Positions 32,985 to 39,732 of a stretch of DNA of 64,000 bases are shown here, piece by piece. Below the pieces are notes generated by a model. The model was not told the origin of the DNA and searched no databases. It saw only the letters and a program-made list of their open reading frames with translations. Numbering within the stretch: the stretch's first letter is position 1; every line of letters begins with the position of its first letter. The DNA is from a virus. The stretch is taken from IMG/VR virus record IMGVR_UViG_3300034104_001007, positions 1-64,000 of that record; one strand, 5' to 3'. A program made the translations under genes and the position numbers.

Positions 32985-34223
32985 TTAGATATCCTCCATT
33001 CTTACAGTCTTGCCATGCTCGGCTACGATATCGGTAGTCATAACCCACATCGCGGGGATAGAAAATACAGGGAAGCTGTCTACATAACCATCGGATAACA
33101 ACACCACGCACTCATGGTTGAGGTTCTTATTTAAGGACAACCAATCCGCTACGCATTGTGGTCTTGTGCCACCACCACCTACTGGCTTAAGATAACTCTC
33201 GATATTATCTAATTGGTCTTGCTCGAACGATTGCACACTGCATACTTCCATATCCCACCATAGGATATCAATTCCAGCAGGCTTGAGCTCCGCGCATAAC
33301 TTTTTAATCTCGCCCATGAACCTAGCCAACTGTTCACCCCAAATAGACCCCGATGTATCGGGTGCAATCGCTAGTCTGCCCGTGGTATTTGATATCGAGC
33401 CGGGGAAATAACCTACATCAAACATACGGCGATTGAGTTTAGACCAACTGCTTTCGTCGCGCCCCGCCATACGCTCTTTAATAAACTCGGCTAACTCACT
33501 TGCCCAATCAACCTTGCCCTCGAGTAGGCCATCTATCATGCGTGGCTTATCCCCACCCATCTTACCCGCTAGCTGTCTACCTTGCCGTATCGCTATCTCG
33601 ATGTCTTTCTCTATCGTGGCCTTGTCATCGTCTGACAAACTATCCCAGTCATGTTCATCCATGCCACCGCCTTGAGGGTAACCCTCCGTAATTCGATTGC
33701 CTTGACCATCCCTATCCACCACTCGACACTGGTTCTGACTGTTTTCACCGTCGCCCTCACCCGCATCGTCGCCCTCGCTATCTTGAGGTTGTTGCTTATA
33801 CTGCTCGAGGTCTTTGAATATCTCAACGACAGTCATCTTGTCATACTTAGGATTGTATAACCCACCATCAATCATCTTAATGAAGCCTGTCTTATTGTCC
33901 TGTTTGATTAACTCATTGTTAATCCAGTAATCACAAGCCGCATTAGCGCGCTGACCATCTAGTGTGTGTAACTGTTTGTATATGAACATATGCATAGCTG
34001 CTTTGTGCATTGTCTCATGTAAGATTAGAAAGCGTAGTTCCTCGTCGGATAACGGCTCACAAAACTCACGGCCATACCACACATTCTTACCATCGGTGCA
34101 AGCGGTCGGCATGGTCTCTGATACTTCCCATTTACCAAAACACATCACACCACCCAATGCCATCCATGCCTTGTTACCCATGATGGCAATGTTTTGTTTC
34201 TTAATTCGTTTTACTAAGTCCAT
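32985..34223 (-). CDS. Putative metallopeptidase fused to VWA domain (DUF2201-like)
   Basis: The N-terminal domain has the zincin motif LILHETMHKAAMH (H69, E70, H73 from ATG 34223). A disordered acidic linker rich in Asp/Gly/Gln follows. The C-terminal half is a von Willebrand A domain with a MIDAS motif APDTSGSIWG and the GGGGTRP...LLSDGYVD region. This architecture matches DUF2201_N plus DUF2201. VWA proteins of this type act with MoxR AAA+ ATPases, and a MoxR-like gene lies about 1.7 kb upstream in the operon. ATG 34223 has AAGGAG seven bases upstream. Confidence 0.8.
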   Translation of the reverse strand: MDLVKRIKKQNIAIMGNKAWMALGGVMCFGKWEVSETMPTACTDGKNVWYGREFCEPLSDEELRFLILHETMHKAAMHMFIYKQLHTLDGQRANAACDYWINNELIKQDNKTGFIKMIDGGLYNPKYDKMTVVEIFKDLEQYKQQPQDSEGDDAGEGDGENSQNQCRVVDRDGQGNRITEGYPQGGGMDEHDWDSLSDDDKATIEKDIEIAIRQGRQLAGKMGGDKPRMIDGLLEGKVDWASELAEFIKERMAGRDESSWSKLNRRMFDVGYFPGSISNTTGRLAIAPDTSGSIWGEQLARFMGEIKKLCAELKPAGIDILWWDMEVCSVQSFEQDQLDNIESYLKPVGGGGTRPQCVADWLSLNKNLNHECVVLLSDGYVDSFPVFSIPAMWVMTTDIVAEHGKTVRMEDI

Positions 34224-34240
34224 CTCTATCTCCTTAATTA

Positions 34241-34259
34241 AGGTTCTTAAATAAGAACC
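34241..34259. repeat. Dispersed palindrome, copy between VWA and DUF3150-like genes
   Basis: AGGTTCTTAAATAAGAACC, a near-perfect inverted repeat, fills the 38-base gap between the two genes, next to a second palindrome CCTTAATTAAGG (34232-34243). The core TTCTTAAATAAGAA recurs at 38161-38174, 38663-38676, 39576-39589 and 39667-39680, with diverged copies at 33124, 36229 and 39139. It may be an operator, or an mRNA hairpin on the minus transcript. Confidence 0.7.
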
Positions 34260-34261
34260 GA

Positions 34262-35122
34262 TTACCAACCTAACTTATCAGACAACTCGTCTACCTTTGC
34301 TTTCACTGCCTTGCGCACACCATCACTCTCGCGCACATCTTTCATATCCACACCATGCAAGGCTTCCTCTAACTCTTTACGAGCCCAGTCAAGGTCTTGG
34401 TTATGTGTTACATTCATAACAGAAAGCAGGCTACATAACTCAAGCGCGTTATCAAGCACGCTGTCCCTAAGAACTTTCTTTTGTCCATCGTCGTTATCGC
34501 TGAACCTGTCGCTGATATGCTTAGTTACTTTATACAACCTAGTCCATAAGTCCTCCATCGCTTGGGTTGTGCGCTCACTGTATACACGCTCATACTCGGC
34601 CTCTAACTCTGTGGCTATCTCGTGGCCTACATCTACGCGGAAATCACCACGCTCGGGTAATGGTGTAAAGAAAAAGGTAAAGCCAAACCGCCTAGCTATA
34701 TCATTAACATCGGGGTATTCTGTGCGGTCAAACATCGTGCCCATCTTAAAGGCTTGCGCTGATACTAGGTTGGGATACATTGCAACGAAGTCATTGGATA
34801 ACTTATTGAACTCGGTCGTCATGTCGTTGAGCCAATCCTTTACCGCTATGAAGTTACGGATATCTACTAGGCGCTGACCGCTATCAGACCACGGCAATGT
34901 CTTTGTGTAGAACTCCACACGCGCTGATGCTACCCACTTCTGTATCTTTTCTAACTGCTCAACACCCGCAAGTAAACTCTTATTGAACCTACCCGCGCCA
35001 TCATCTGCGCCCTTTGCGGTCGTTACTTCTTTTGATACTTTCTTATCCAGTTTACGAAAGCTAGGCACACGAATGTTTAGCTCTACTAGAATTGCTTGGT
35101 TGCTTAGGTTAATTTTGTCCAT
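34262..35122 (-). CDS. DUF3150-like protein
   Basis: The 286-residue mostly helical protein has the layout of DUF3150 proteins. An early helix follows LVELNIRVPSFRKLDKKVSK, then FNKSLLAGVEQLEKI and PWSDSGQRLVDIRNF, and it ends in a helical C-terminus. DUF3150 genes in phages are often found with a MoxR-type ATPase and a VWA gene, exactly as here (35882-36952 and 32985-34223). It is probably an adaptor or substrate-handling part of that set; its biochemical role is unknown. Confidence 0.65.
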   Translation of the reverse strand: MDKINLSNQAILVELNIRVPSFRKLDKKVSKEVTTAKGADDGAGRFNKSLLAGVEQLEKIQKWVASARVEFYTKTLPWSDSGQRLVDIRNFIAVKDWLNDMTTEFNKLSNDFVAMYPNLVSAQAFKMGTMFDRTEYPDVNDIARRFGFTFFFTPLPERGDFRVDVGHEIATELEAEYERVYSERTTQAMEDLWTRLYKVTKHISDRFSDNDDGQKKVLRDSVLDNALELCSLLSVMNVTHNQDLDWARKELEEALHGVDMKDVRESDGVRKAVKAKVDELSDKLGW

Positions 35123-35124
35123 CT

Positions 35125-35280
35125 CTATTCTCCATTGTTAATACGATTTATCATTTGATTGTAACTATCCTCATTACTATTCCAGTCAGTATGGTCTAGC
35201 AAGTCGGGCTCTAATTCATACAACACATCAAGCAAGCGCATAAATACATCAAGTCGTGCTATGCGTTCTTTCTTACTCAT
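35125..35280 (-). CDS. 51-residue protein of unknown function
   Basis: ATG 35280 with AAGGAG upstream starts a short helical acidic protein (KKERIARLDVFMRLLDVLYE, DHTDWNSNEDSYNQMINRI). The longer frame that reaches 35484 is antisense-like through the next gene and is not used. Confidence 0.55.
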   Translation of the reverse strand: MSKKERIARLDVFMRLLDVLYELEPDLLDHTDWNSNEDSYNQMINRINNGE

Positions 35281-35290
35281 GATGTTCTCC

Positions 35291-35695
35291 TTAGTAATCA
35301 CAATAAATGTTAGTGTCTGTTGATAAAAAATACTGCACATCCTCACCACCACTTTCGTTCTCGATGTCGCCCGCCTCCTCACCGATACGAACGAACTCCC
35401 AGTTAAGGCCTGCCTCCTCGGCATCATGTATGAACTTATCCCACGCTTGAACATCGGGGTAACTGTCATACCACTTCCAGTCATCCCCTTGTAAGTCTAG
35501 GATTTTAAATACTTGCTCGGTGCTACCATTCGCGAGGGGTTGACCATAGGTATATTTCTTTTCAGTAAACTTAAGGCTTTCACCGAACCCATCCCATATG
35601 ATGTTATTGATTAACTTCTGCCCCGCTATGAACGCATCAAACAACTCGGCATCGGTGCCATACACGCAACTTCTTACTTGACTTCTGTAACCCAT
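35291..35695 (-). CDS. 134-residue conserved phage protein of unknown function
   Basis: Begins MGYRSQVRSCVYGTDAELFD. The 'MGYRSQV' start followed by strands and a helix recurs in many phages. A second half has DDWKWYDSYPDVQAWDKFIH and EAGLNWEFVRIGEEAGDIE. A compact alpha/beta fold is likely; function unknown. Confidence 0.65.
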   Translation of the reverse strand: MGYRSQVRSCVYGTDAELFDAFIAGQKLINNIIWDGFGESLKFTEKKYTYGQPLANGSTEQVFKILDLQGDDWKWYDSYPDVQAWDKFIHDAEEAGLNWEFVRIGEEAGDIENESGGEDVQYFLSTDTNIYCDY

Positions 35696-35696
35696 A

Positions 35697-35882
35697 CTAT
35701 TCTCCTAGTTTAAATACATCGTAACCAATATCACTTTCAAGGTTGGGCACTATCTTTAGGTTTGTTTCCAATGCCACATTGAAATCATCGAGGAACTTAC
35801 GCGCCTCTGTATACCTAACCTTGTCATTGCCATATCGCATTTTCCACATGGCTTCGAAGTCCTCCTTGTTAGCGATACTCAT
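35697..35882 (-). CDS. 61-residue protein of unknown function
   Basis: Helical N-terminal half (NKEDFEAMWKMRYGNDKVRY) and acidic C-terminus. Its ATG overlaps the stop of the MoxR-like gene by one base. Confidence 0.6.
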   Translation of the reverse strand: MSIANKEDFEAMWKMRYGNDKVRYTEARKFLDDFNVALETNLKIVPNLESDIGYDVFKLGE

Positions 35883-36952
35883 TATACGAACTCCTTAGTG
35901 AATGTTTGAACCCAGTCGCGCATACCTTTCGAACGCATTGCAACTGTCGGCTTGGATTTAAAGATTAGTCTACCTGTTACCGCTTGTATCTCGGCCTCAA
36001 GTCTAGTCATATACTTTGTTGTGGCATCCGCATTGTCGTCAGCTAAACCCGATGCAAGCCGTGTCGATAATAACAACTGACTTGCTAGGCTATCGGGGAT
36101 ACGCGCATTGTTGGGGTCGGAATAAATAGACTTGCGGGTAGGTAAGCTGTCGGCCAATTCTACTGTCGCCCATAACTCTGCAGTAGCGGGTGCACCTATC
36201 GCACCACATATATGAGCCATCGCTTGTTCCTTATTTAAGAACCCTGCTTCCATCTTGTCTAGCGTATTACTTGCAAACCAAAACGAACGATTGGAACAGA
36301 ACTGCTTGGTGTTAGTCTTGGGATTGAATATATATTTGTTTGTGGCTAACTGCTCTGCATCAAGGTCGCGGTATGACTGGCACACCTCGGGGTTCTCGCC
36401 TATGAAATAGATTAGCGTTCCGTTCATACCATATGTTGTGCCGAACTGAACCACCTCGGAATGGCTAGGCTTACGCACTTCCAATGTAGATACGCGGTTA
36501 TTCATGTGAGCGGGGAATGTATCGCCAACACCATCTGTTGATAAGTTACTGGTAGAAAACACCACCGAACCCTTAGGGATTGGCATGCTTGATACTGTGC
36601 GCTCTAATAAGAACCTAGTAACCATTGGCTTTGCCACGCCTTGCACCTTGCCTATCTCGTCAATCATGTATAGCTGTGGCTTATCGCTATCTAAATGCCA
36701 TTCATCCGCGAATGCTTTCTTTGTCTTGCCATCTACTACGCTAGGCATATAGAAGTCGGGGAAGTCTAGCAATGGTGCATCGATATACACGCACTGGTCT
36801 TGCCCCCAACCTAGCTTGGCTAGGATGTCATTACGCAAACTAGACTTACCAATTCCCGGCTCGCCTACTAAGATTGTTGTTGTGTGGTCGCCTGTTGCCG
36901 CGATGATTGCACTAGCATCGGCTAGTGATACTACATTACTGATACCTTCCAT
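35882..36952 (-). CDS. MoxR-like AAA+ ATPase
   Basis: The 356-residue ATPase has Walker A GEPGIGKS (residues 30-37), Walker B LYMIDEI (D98, E99), and sensor 1 VVFSTSN. The segment DTFPAHMNNRVSTLEV carries the conserved arginine region, and a helical lid domain follows. This is the MoxR/CoxD-type AAA+ class, which remodels partner complexes with VWA proteins. The DUF3150-like and VWA genes follow downstream in the same operon, separated by three small genes. Confidence 0.85.
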   Translation of the reverse strand: MEGISNVVSLADASAIIAATGDHTTTILVGEPGIGKSSLRNDILAKLGWGQDQCVYIDAPLLDFPDFYMPSVVDGKTKKAFADEWHLDSDKPQLYMIDEIGKVQGVAKPMVTRFLLERTVSSMPIPKGSVVFSTSNLSTDGVGDTFPAHMNNRVSTLEVRKPSHSEVVQFGTTYGMNGTLIYFIGENPEVCQSYRDLDAEQLATNKYIFNPKTNTKQFCSNRSFWFASNTLDKMEAGFLNKEQAMAHICGAIGAPATAELWATVELADSLPTRKSIYSDPNNARIPDSLASQLLLSTRLASGLADDNADATTKYMTRLEAEIQAVTGRLIFKSKPTVAMRSKGMRDWVQTFTKEFV

Positions 36953-36954
36953 TT

Positions 36955-37182
36955 CTATTCTCCTTGGTTAAAGTCTGATGGTGTTACTACTGGTTGTGTT
37001 AATGCTTTCTGCAATCTATCTATTAGTTCTTGCATTTCCTCGGGTGTGTTGCCTAACAAGAACGGCTCACCATAGCCTGTTGGCTTGCCTTTCTTATCAT
37101 AGTGAACCTCGACAAATCGGTATGTTGAAAAGTCGGGGTCGTCGTTCGCTTGAAAAAGCACTCTGTGGTTCCATGTAAACAT
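36955..37182 (-). CDS. 75-residue protein of unknown function
   Basis: FTWNHRVLFQANDDPDFSTY, then VEVHYDKKGKPTGYGEPFLL and a C-terminal helix (TPEEMQELIDRLQKAL). 'RVHYDxKGxPxGY' proteins of this size are frequent in phages, without known role. Two bases upstream of the MoxR-like start. Confidence 0.65.
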   Translation of the reverse strand: MFTWNHRVLFQANDDPDFSTYRFVEVHYDKKGKPTGYGEPFLLGNTPEEMQELIDRLQKALTQPVVTPSDFNQGE

Positions 37183-37272
37183 TGCTATTCTCCTATCGTT
37201 TAATTGATTTAGTGTTATGTGGTTTAGCTCTTGTAAGTCCTACAAGTCGGGACACCACCATTCCCTCCTGCG

Positions 37273-37374
37273 CTATGTATTGAGGTTCCTTGCTACACAT
37301 GCCAGTTCAAGTAGCTCGTTCGCGTGTGGTTTATACCCACTCCAGACCTCTCTGTCCGATGGACTACGCACCAT
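37273..37374 (-). CDS. 33-residue possible peptide
   Basis: Open reading frame in the 200-base gap downstream of the 47-residue gene (MVRSPSDREVWSGYKPHANE and a short helix). No good ribosome site is visible, so this is only a possibility. A second candidate starts at GGAGGG near 37264. Confidence 0.25.
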   Translation of the reverse strand: MVRSPSDREVWSGYKPHANELLELACVARNLNT

Positions 37375-37382
37375 CGTTTGCG

Positions 37383-37526
37383 TTACTTCAATTCCTCCTC
37401 GTATGCTTGTATTACCAACTGCGCGAACTTGTCCAACACCTCAATGGCATTGTTTTCTGTCCAGTATGTTGAGTTATCAGTTACATCAATAACCCCCGCT
37501 TGTATTGCCAACTGTTCTATGTTCAT
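37383..37526 (-). CDS. 47-residue protein of unknown function
   Basis: ATGA overlap with the previous gene plus a GGAGG site within its end. Sequence MNIEQLAIQAGVIDVTDNS, then a helix (AIEVLDKFAQLVIQAYEEEL). This 'QA-------F--LV--A-EEE' layout recurs in small phage proteins. Confidence 0.6.
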   Translation of the reverse strand: MNIEQLAIQAGVIDVTDNSTYWTENNAIEVLDKFAQLVIQAYEEELK

Positions 37527-37666
37527 TCTGTTTCCTCCTCGTCATCGTCGTTTACTTCCTCGGTTTTGTAGCTAACACCTACTAAGTATTTCTCAACCAT
37601 GTCTTTTATCATCTCAGTCGCTTGTTCCTCTGACTGAGCATACCATGTAGCCCTAACTCTAATCAT
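37523..37666 (-). CDS. 47-residue acidic protein
   Basis: AGGAGG lies eight bases upstream of ATG 37666. MIRVRATWYAQSEEQATEMI and an acidic tail (NDDDEEETE). Translationally coupled to the next gene by ATGA. Confidence 0.55.
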   Translation of the reverse strand: MIRVRATWYAQSEEQATEMIKDMVEKYLVGVSYKTEEVNDDDEEETE

Positions 37667-37669
37667 TTG

Positions 37670-37756
37670 CTATCCTCCTAAGTTAAAGTAAACAACTACT
37701 ACTGCTATCACTACACATACCCAAAAAACTACTACATCTAACTGGTCATTAGTCAT
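37670..37756 (-). CDS. 28-residue single-pass membrane peptide
   Basis: Starts inside the end of the upstream gene. The peptide is one hydrophobic helix (VVVFWVCVVIAVVVVYF) with polar ends; its own end carries the ribosome site of the following gene. Composition and tight fit support it. Confidence 0.5.
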   Translation of the reverse strand: MTNDQLDVVVFWVCVVIAVVVVYFNLGG

Positions 37757-37967
37757 TTTTTACCTCCTCGATATCTGTTATTTCAAAAAAATTACCATCG
37801 TAAATATCTTTTAGATAAAACCCTTCATCGCTAGCTACTGTCTCTGCGTCAGCTTCATCGTATGCCCATACACGCTTGGAATAATAGACTTTTTCTGATG
37901 CCAGCACTTCATACTGTTTTTTGCCTAGCAGTTTCTGAACTGCATGTTCTGTTGTTTGGTCGCTCAT
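37749..37967 (-). CDS. 72-residue protein of unknown function
   Basis: ATG 37967 overlaps the previous stop as ATGA. HAVQKLLGKKQYEVLASEKV, then VWAYDEADAETVASDEGF resembles a small alpha/beta domain. Acidic end. Not recognised. Confidence 0.6.
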   Translation of the reverse strand: MSDQTTEHAVQKLLGKKQYEVLASEKVYYSKRVWAYDEADAETVASDEGFYLKDIYDGNFFEITDIEEVKND

Positions 37968-38221
37968 AGCCACATCACCTTATAGTTTAAGTCCTCATAT
38001 TTTCGTAATGCAACGGCAGACTTTAGCCAGCATGCACCACCACCGCGCGAGGGTGGGAACTCAACGATACCAAGGTATGGCTTAAGTGCGTGGCGACCTG
38101 TATGGCGCTTTGTTTTTATCGTGATTGTGTCGAGTGATGCTGTGCTTGTTTTTCCAAGGTTCTTATTTAAGAACTCGGGGTTGTTGGCATATGCCGTGAG
38201 TAATGCTGATTTCAAATCCAT
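37964..38221 (-). CDS. 85-residue protein, first gene after the structured leader
   Basis: ATG 38221 has AGGAG nine bases upstream. Helix (DLKSALLTAYANNPEFLNKN), then TKRHTGRHALKPYLGIVEF with a glycine-rich turn and CWLKSAVALR. Codons for EFLNKNLG contain a copy of the dispersed palindrome. It is the first gene downstream of the promoter/boxA leader, so it is likely expressed very early. Family unknown. Confidence 0.6.
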   Translation of the reverse strand: MDLKSALLTAYANNPEFLNKNLGKTSTASLDTITIKTKRHTGRHALKPYLGIVEFPPSRGGGACWLKSAVALRKYEDLNYKVMWL

Positions 38222-38310
38222 GGCTATTCTCCTGTTAAGTAAATAATACAAAGGTGCTATGTTATACAGACTAGAAAAACTAATCTAATCCATATAATAA
38301 GGCACTTTGT

Positions 38311-38394
38311 CCCCGCGTTTAGGCTTGTGCATTTTCTAGGGATTGTTACTACACAATAGTCCTATACTTACACGCGTTCGTGCCATGCGCGGGG
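38311..38394 (-). ncRNA. Second structured element of the early leader (84 nt)
   Basis: A 7-bp closing stem CCCCGCG (38311-38317) / CGCGGGG (38388-38394) spans 84 bases, the size of a tRNA. Inside are ATTGT/ACAAT with a 6-base loop, and CACG/CGTG with a CGTT loop. It lacks a tRNA T-loop and anticodon geometry, so it is tRNA-sized but not a recognisable tRNA. It lies ten bases beyond the larger structured domain on the same presumed transcript. Confidence 0.4.
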
Positions 38395-38404
38395 TGTGCT
38401 TATC

Positions 38405-38689
38405 GGTTACCGAAAATATCTAAGTGCTTGAGCGATGTCGTGATACAGGTTTTTGTCTTATGGGGTAGCGCGCCTGCATAGTAGCGCGGGTTTATTATTA
38501 GTAGATGCTGTCGTGAATACTGACCGTCTCACCCTTTTGAGTTCATCCCAGTCCGCACGATTTACTTGATAGGCTTTGCTTACTGCCCGTTACTATATCT
38601 ACTATGACTACTTACCTGTATGCGGTTCATCCGCACCATGTAGGCTGTCGCCTACACTTAAGTTCTTAAATAAGAACCTTTCGGTAACC
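38405..38689 (-). ncRNA. Candidate structured RNA domain in early leader (285 nt)
   Basis: Nested perfect stems, in plus coordinates: 38405-38415/38679-38689 (11 bp, GGTTACCGAAA/TTTCGGTAACC); 38443-38450/38614-38621 (8 bp); 38499-38506/38597-38604 (8 bp); 38511-38515/38556-38560 (5 bp); 38519-38522/38549-38552; 38528-38531/38538-38541. Between the first two stems sit three side-by-side hairpins: 38661-38677, 38639-38656 (TGTAGGC/GCCTACA) and 38621-38635 (TGCGG/CCGCA). Consistent nesting and near-contiguous stacking are hard to explain by chance. Promoter and boxA lie just upstream on the minus strand. No protein gene fits here. Confidence 0.6.
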
Positions 38690-38697
38690 ATCCAAAC

Positions 38698-38709
38698 TGT
38701 TAAAGAGCG
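38698..38709 (-). promoter_or_regulatory. boxA-like antitermination site
   Basis: The minus strand reads CGCTCTTTAACA. The E. coli rrn boxA is TGCTCTTTAACA (one difference) and lambda boxA also begins CGCTCTT. It lies about 45 nt after the predicted transcription start of the early operon, the usual place for an rrn or nut boxA. It would recruit NusB-S10 to RNA polymerase and help it read through an operon of about 22 kb. Confidence 0.65.
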
Positions 38710-38760
38710 GTGGGCGTGTGTTCTGCCCTTACTTACTAACTTACTAACTTACAAAACACC

Positions 38761-38789
38761 ATTGTAGCACACTTCGGAACGAAAGTCAA
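38761..38789 (-). promoter_or_regulatory. Main early promoter, sigma70-type
   Basis: On the minus strand TTGACT (38784-38789), a 17-base spacer and TACAAT (38761-38766) give a strong sigma70 match, with the predicted start near 38754. It faces the whole minus-strand operon. A tandem repeat of ACTTACTA (38731-38754) covers the initial transcribed region. Confidence 0.8.
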
Positions 38790-38824
38790 GGCCCTTCCAC
38801 GCTATTACTCGATAGTAGCCGTTC

Positions 38825-39106
38825 TTACTTAAAGTTGCTCCAGTAATTGTTCGTGTATATGAGGGGTAATCCTTGCTTGCGTCGCTCTATATTGTCATGC
38901 CTTTGCACATAGGGTTTGTGTTCGCCTTTCATATACATCCATATGATTGATGCCGTGGTGTAGTTATAGGTCTTGCCGTCTATCGTTACATGCACATAGC
39001 GTGATGTGATGGGTTTGCGTGATTTGTGCTTACCAAGTTTGCGAAGTATGCCTTGATAGGGTAGGTATTCGAACATGGCTAGAACTTGTCTTTGAGTTAA
39101 ACGCAT
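38825..39106 (-). CDS. HNH-like/DNA-binding protein, degenerate homing-endonuclease type
   Basis: The 93-residue basic protein has TSRYVHVTIDGKTYNYTTAS followed by IIWMYMKGEH and QRHDN. This tracks the phage HNH homing-endonuclease core (Y-h-h-h-x-G-K-x-Y-x-x-H-R-h-I-W-x-x-x-x-G), but the usual catalytic histidines and asparagine are replaced (YTTAS where HR is common). It may be DNA-binding only. AGGAG lies upstream of ATG 39106. It stands alone between the promoter region and the origin-like region. Confidence 0.55.
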   Translation of the reverse strand: MRLTQRQVLAMFEYLPYQGILRKLGKHKSRKPITSRYVHVTIDGKTYNYTTASIIWMYMKGEHKPYVQRHDNIERRKQGLPLIYTNNYWSNFK

Positions 39107-39160
39107 TTGTATCTCCTATTAATTAAATATTACGAGGTTCTTATTTAAGGACTTTCTACT

Positions 39161-39566
39161 AAAGTATACATTTTAGCGGATAGTTGTATATTTGTGAACG
39201 GATAGAAGTATATTTGTGAGAGAAATTTTCACAATATAAGGGCCTGTATATAAAGAGAAAAATGTGGTAGATGTATATCTGTGAAAAAGTGAATGGATTT
39301 TAAAAGTATGAACTGGGCAGAATAAGCAAACAGTCTTTTTCACAATATAAAAAGCACAAGAAAAATTATTATATTCTTTTATTAAAATATTTAATAACTT
39401 ACTACAAATGAAGCTACTTTCGGCCATGGGCTTGGGTTTCAGAGCATTCACAAATTGAAAATGAAACTTTCACATTTTCACAAATATACTATTAGGCCTA
39501 CGATTATCCGCGTTCGTCTTAAATGTATCCGTAAACTACCCGAAACATAACCTTTCACAAATATAC
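39161..39566. repeat. Iteron-like repeat array, candidate origin or regulatory region
   Basis: Two adjacent 22-bp repeats (39177-39198 and 39199-39220) share CGGATAGnnGTATATTTGTGA. Further copies of GTATAT(T/C)TGTGA occur at 39272-39284. Inverted copies TTTCACAAATATAC occur at 39476-39489 and 39553-39566, with shorter TTTTCACAATATA at 39226-39238 and 39337-39349. A 22-bp period is two helical turns. An AT-rich block lies at 39361-39410. Iterons plus an AT-rich segment fit a replication origin; repressor sites are the alternative. Confidence 0.6.
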
Positions 39567-39651
39567 TTTTAGCAGTTCTTAAATAAGAACTTCATTTTCC
39601 TCTTGACACGAAACGCATAGTATGTATTCGATTGTCTTAAATGTCTCCGTA
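39516..39651. repeat. 18-bp direct repeats paired with palindromes
   Basis: GTCTTAAATGTATCCGTA (39516-39533) and GTCTTAAATGTCTCCGTA (39634-39651) lie 118 bp apart. Each is followed after about 10-40 bases by a TTCTTAAATAAGAA palindrome (39576-39589 and 39667-39680). The unit therefore looks duplicated, and it joins the iteron array to the palindromes. A TTGACA at 39603-39608 lies between them without a good -10. Confidence 0.6.
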
Positions 39652-39732
39652 TGTTCCACGATAAGGTTCTTAAATAAGAACTTCGCTATGTTTTGTCGCG
39701 TTACGCGCGCGTCTTACGCAGGCTAGCTTTTA

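Noticed and set aside
35281-35484. N-terminal extension of the 51-residue protein
   Set aside because: The extra codons lie opposite in frame to the well-formed gene at 35291-35695, and the short start has a clear AAGGAG.
37183-37272. A 22-codon basic peptide starting after GGAGGG
   Set aside because: The ribosome site is only two bases from the ATG and nothing else supports it.
38311-38394. tRNA gene
   Set aside because: The 7-bp stem and length fit, but neither strand shows a T-loop (TTCRA) or a 7-base anticodon loop.
38405-38689. Group I intron, RNase P RNA or tmRNA
   Set aside because: No conserved P7/P3 core, no RNase P signature and no tag reading frame could be found by eye.
38576-38767. 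63-codon plus-strand frame in the early leader
   Set aside because: It runs through the hairpins, boxA and promoter of the opposite strand and has no ribosome site.
39173-39451. 92-codon minus-strand frame across the iteron array
   Set aside because: It spans the repeats and AT-rich block, with low-complexity Ser/Thr/Phe content and no ribosome site.
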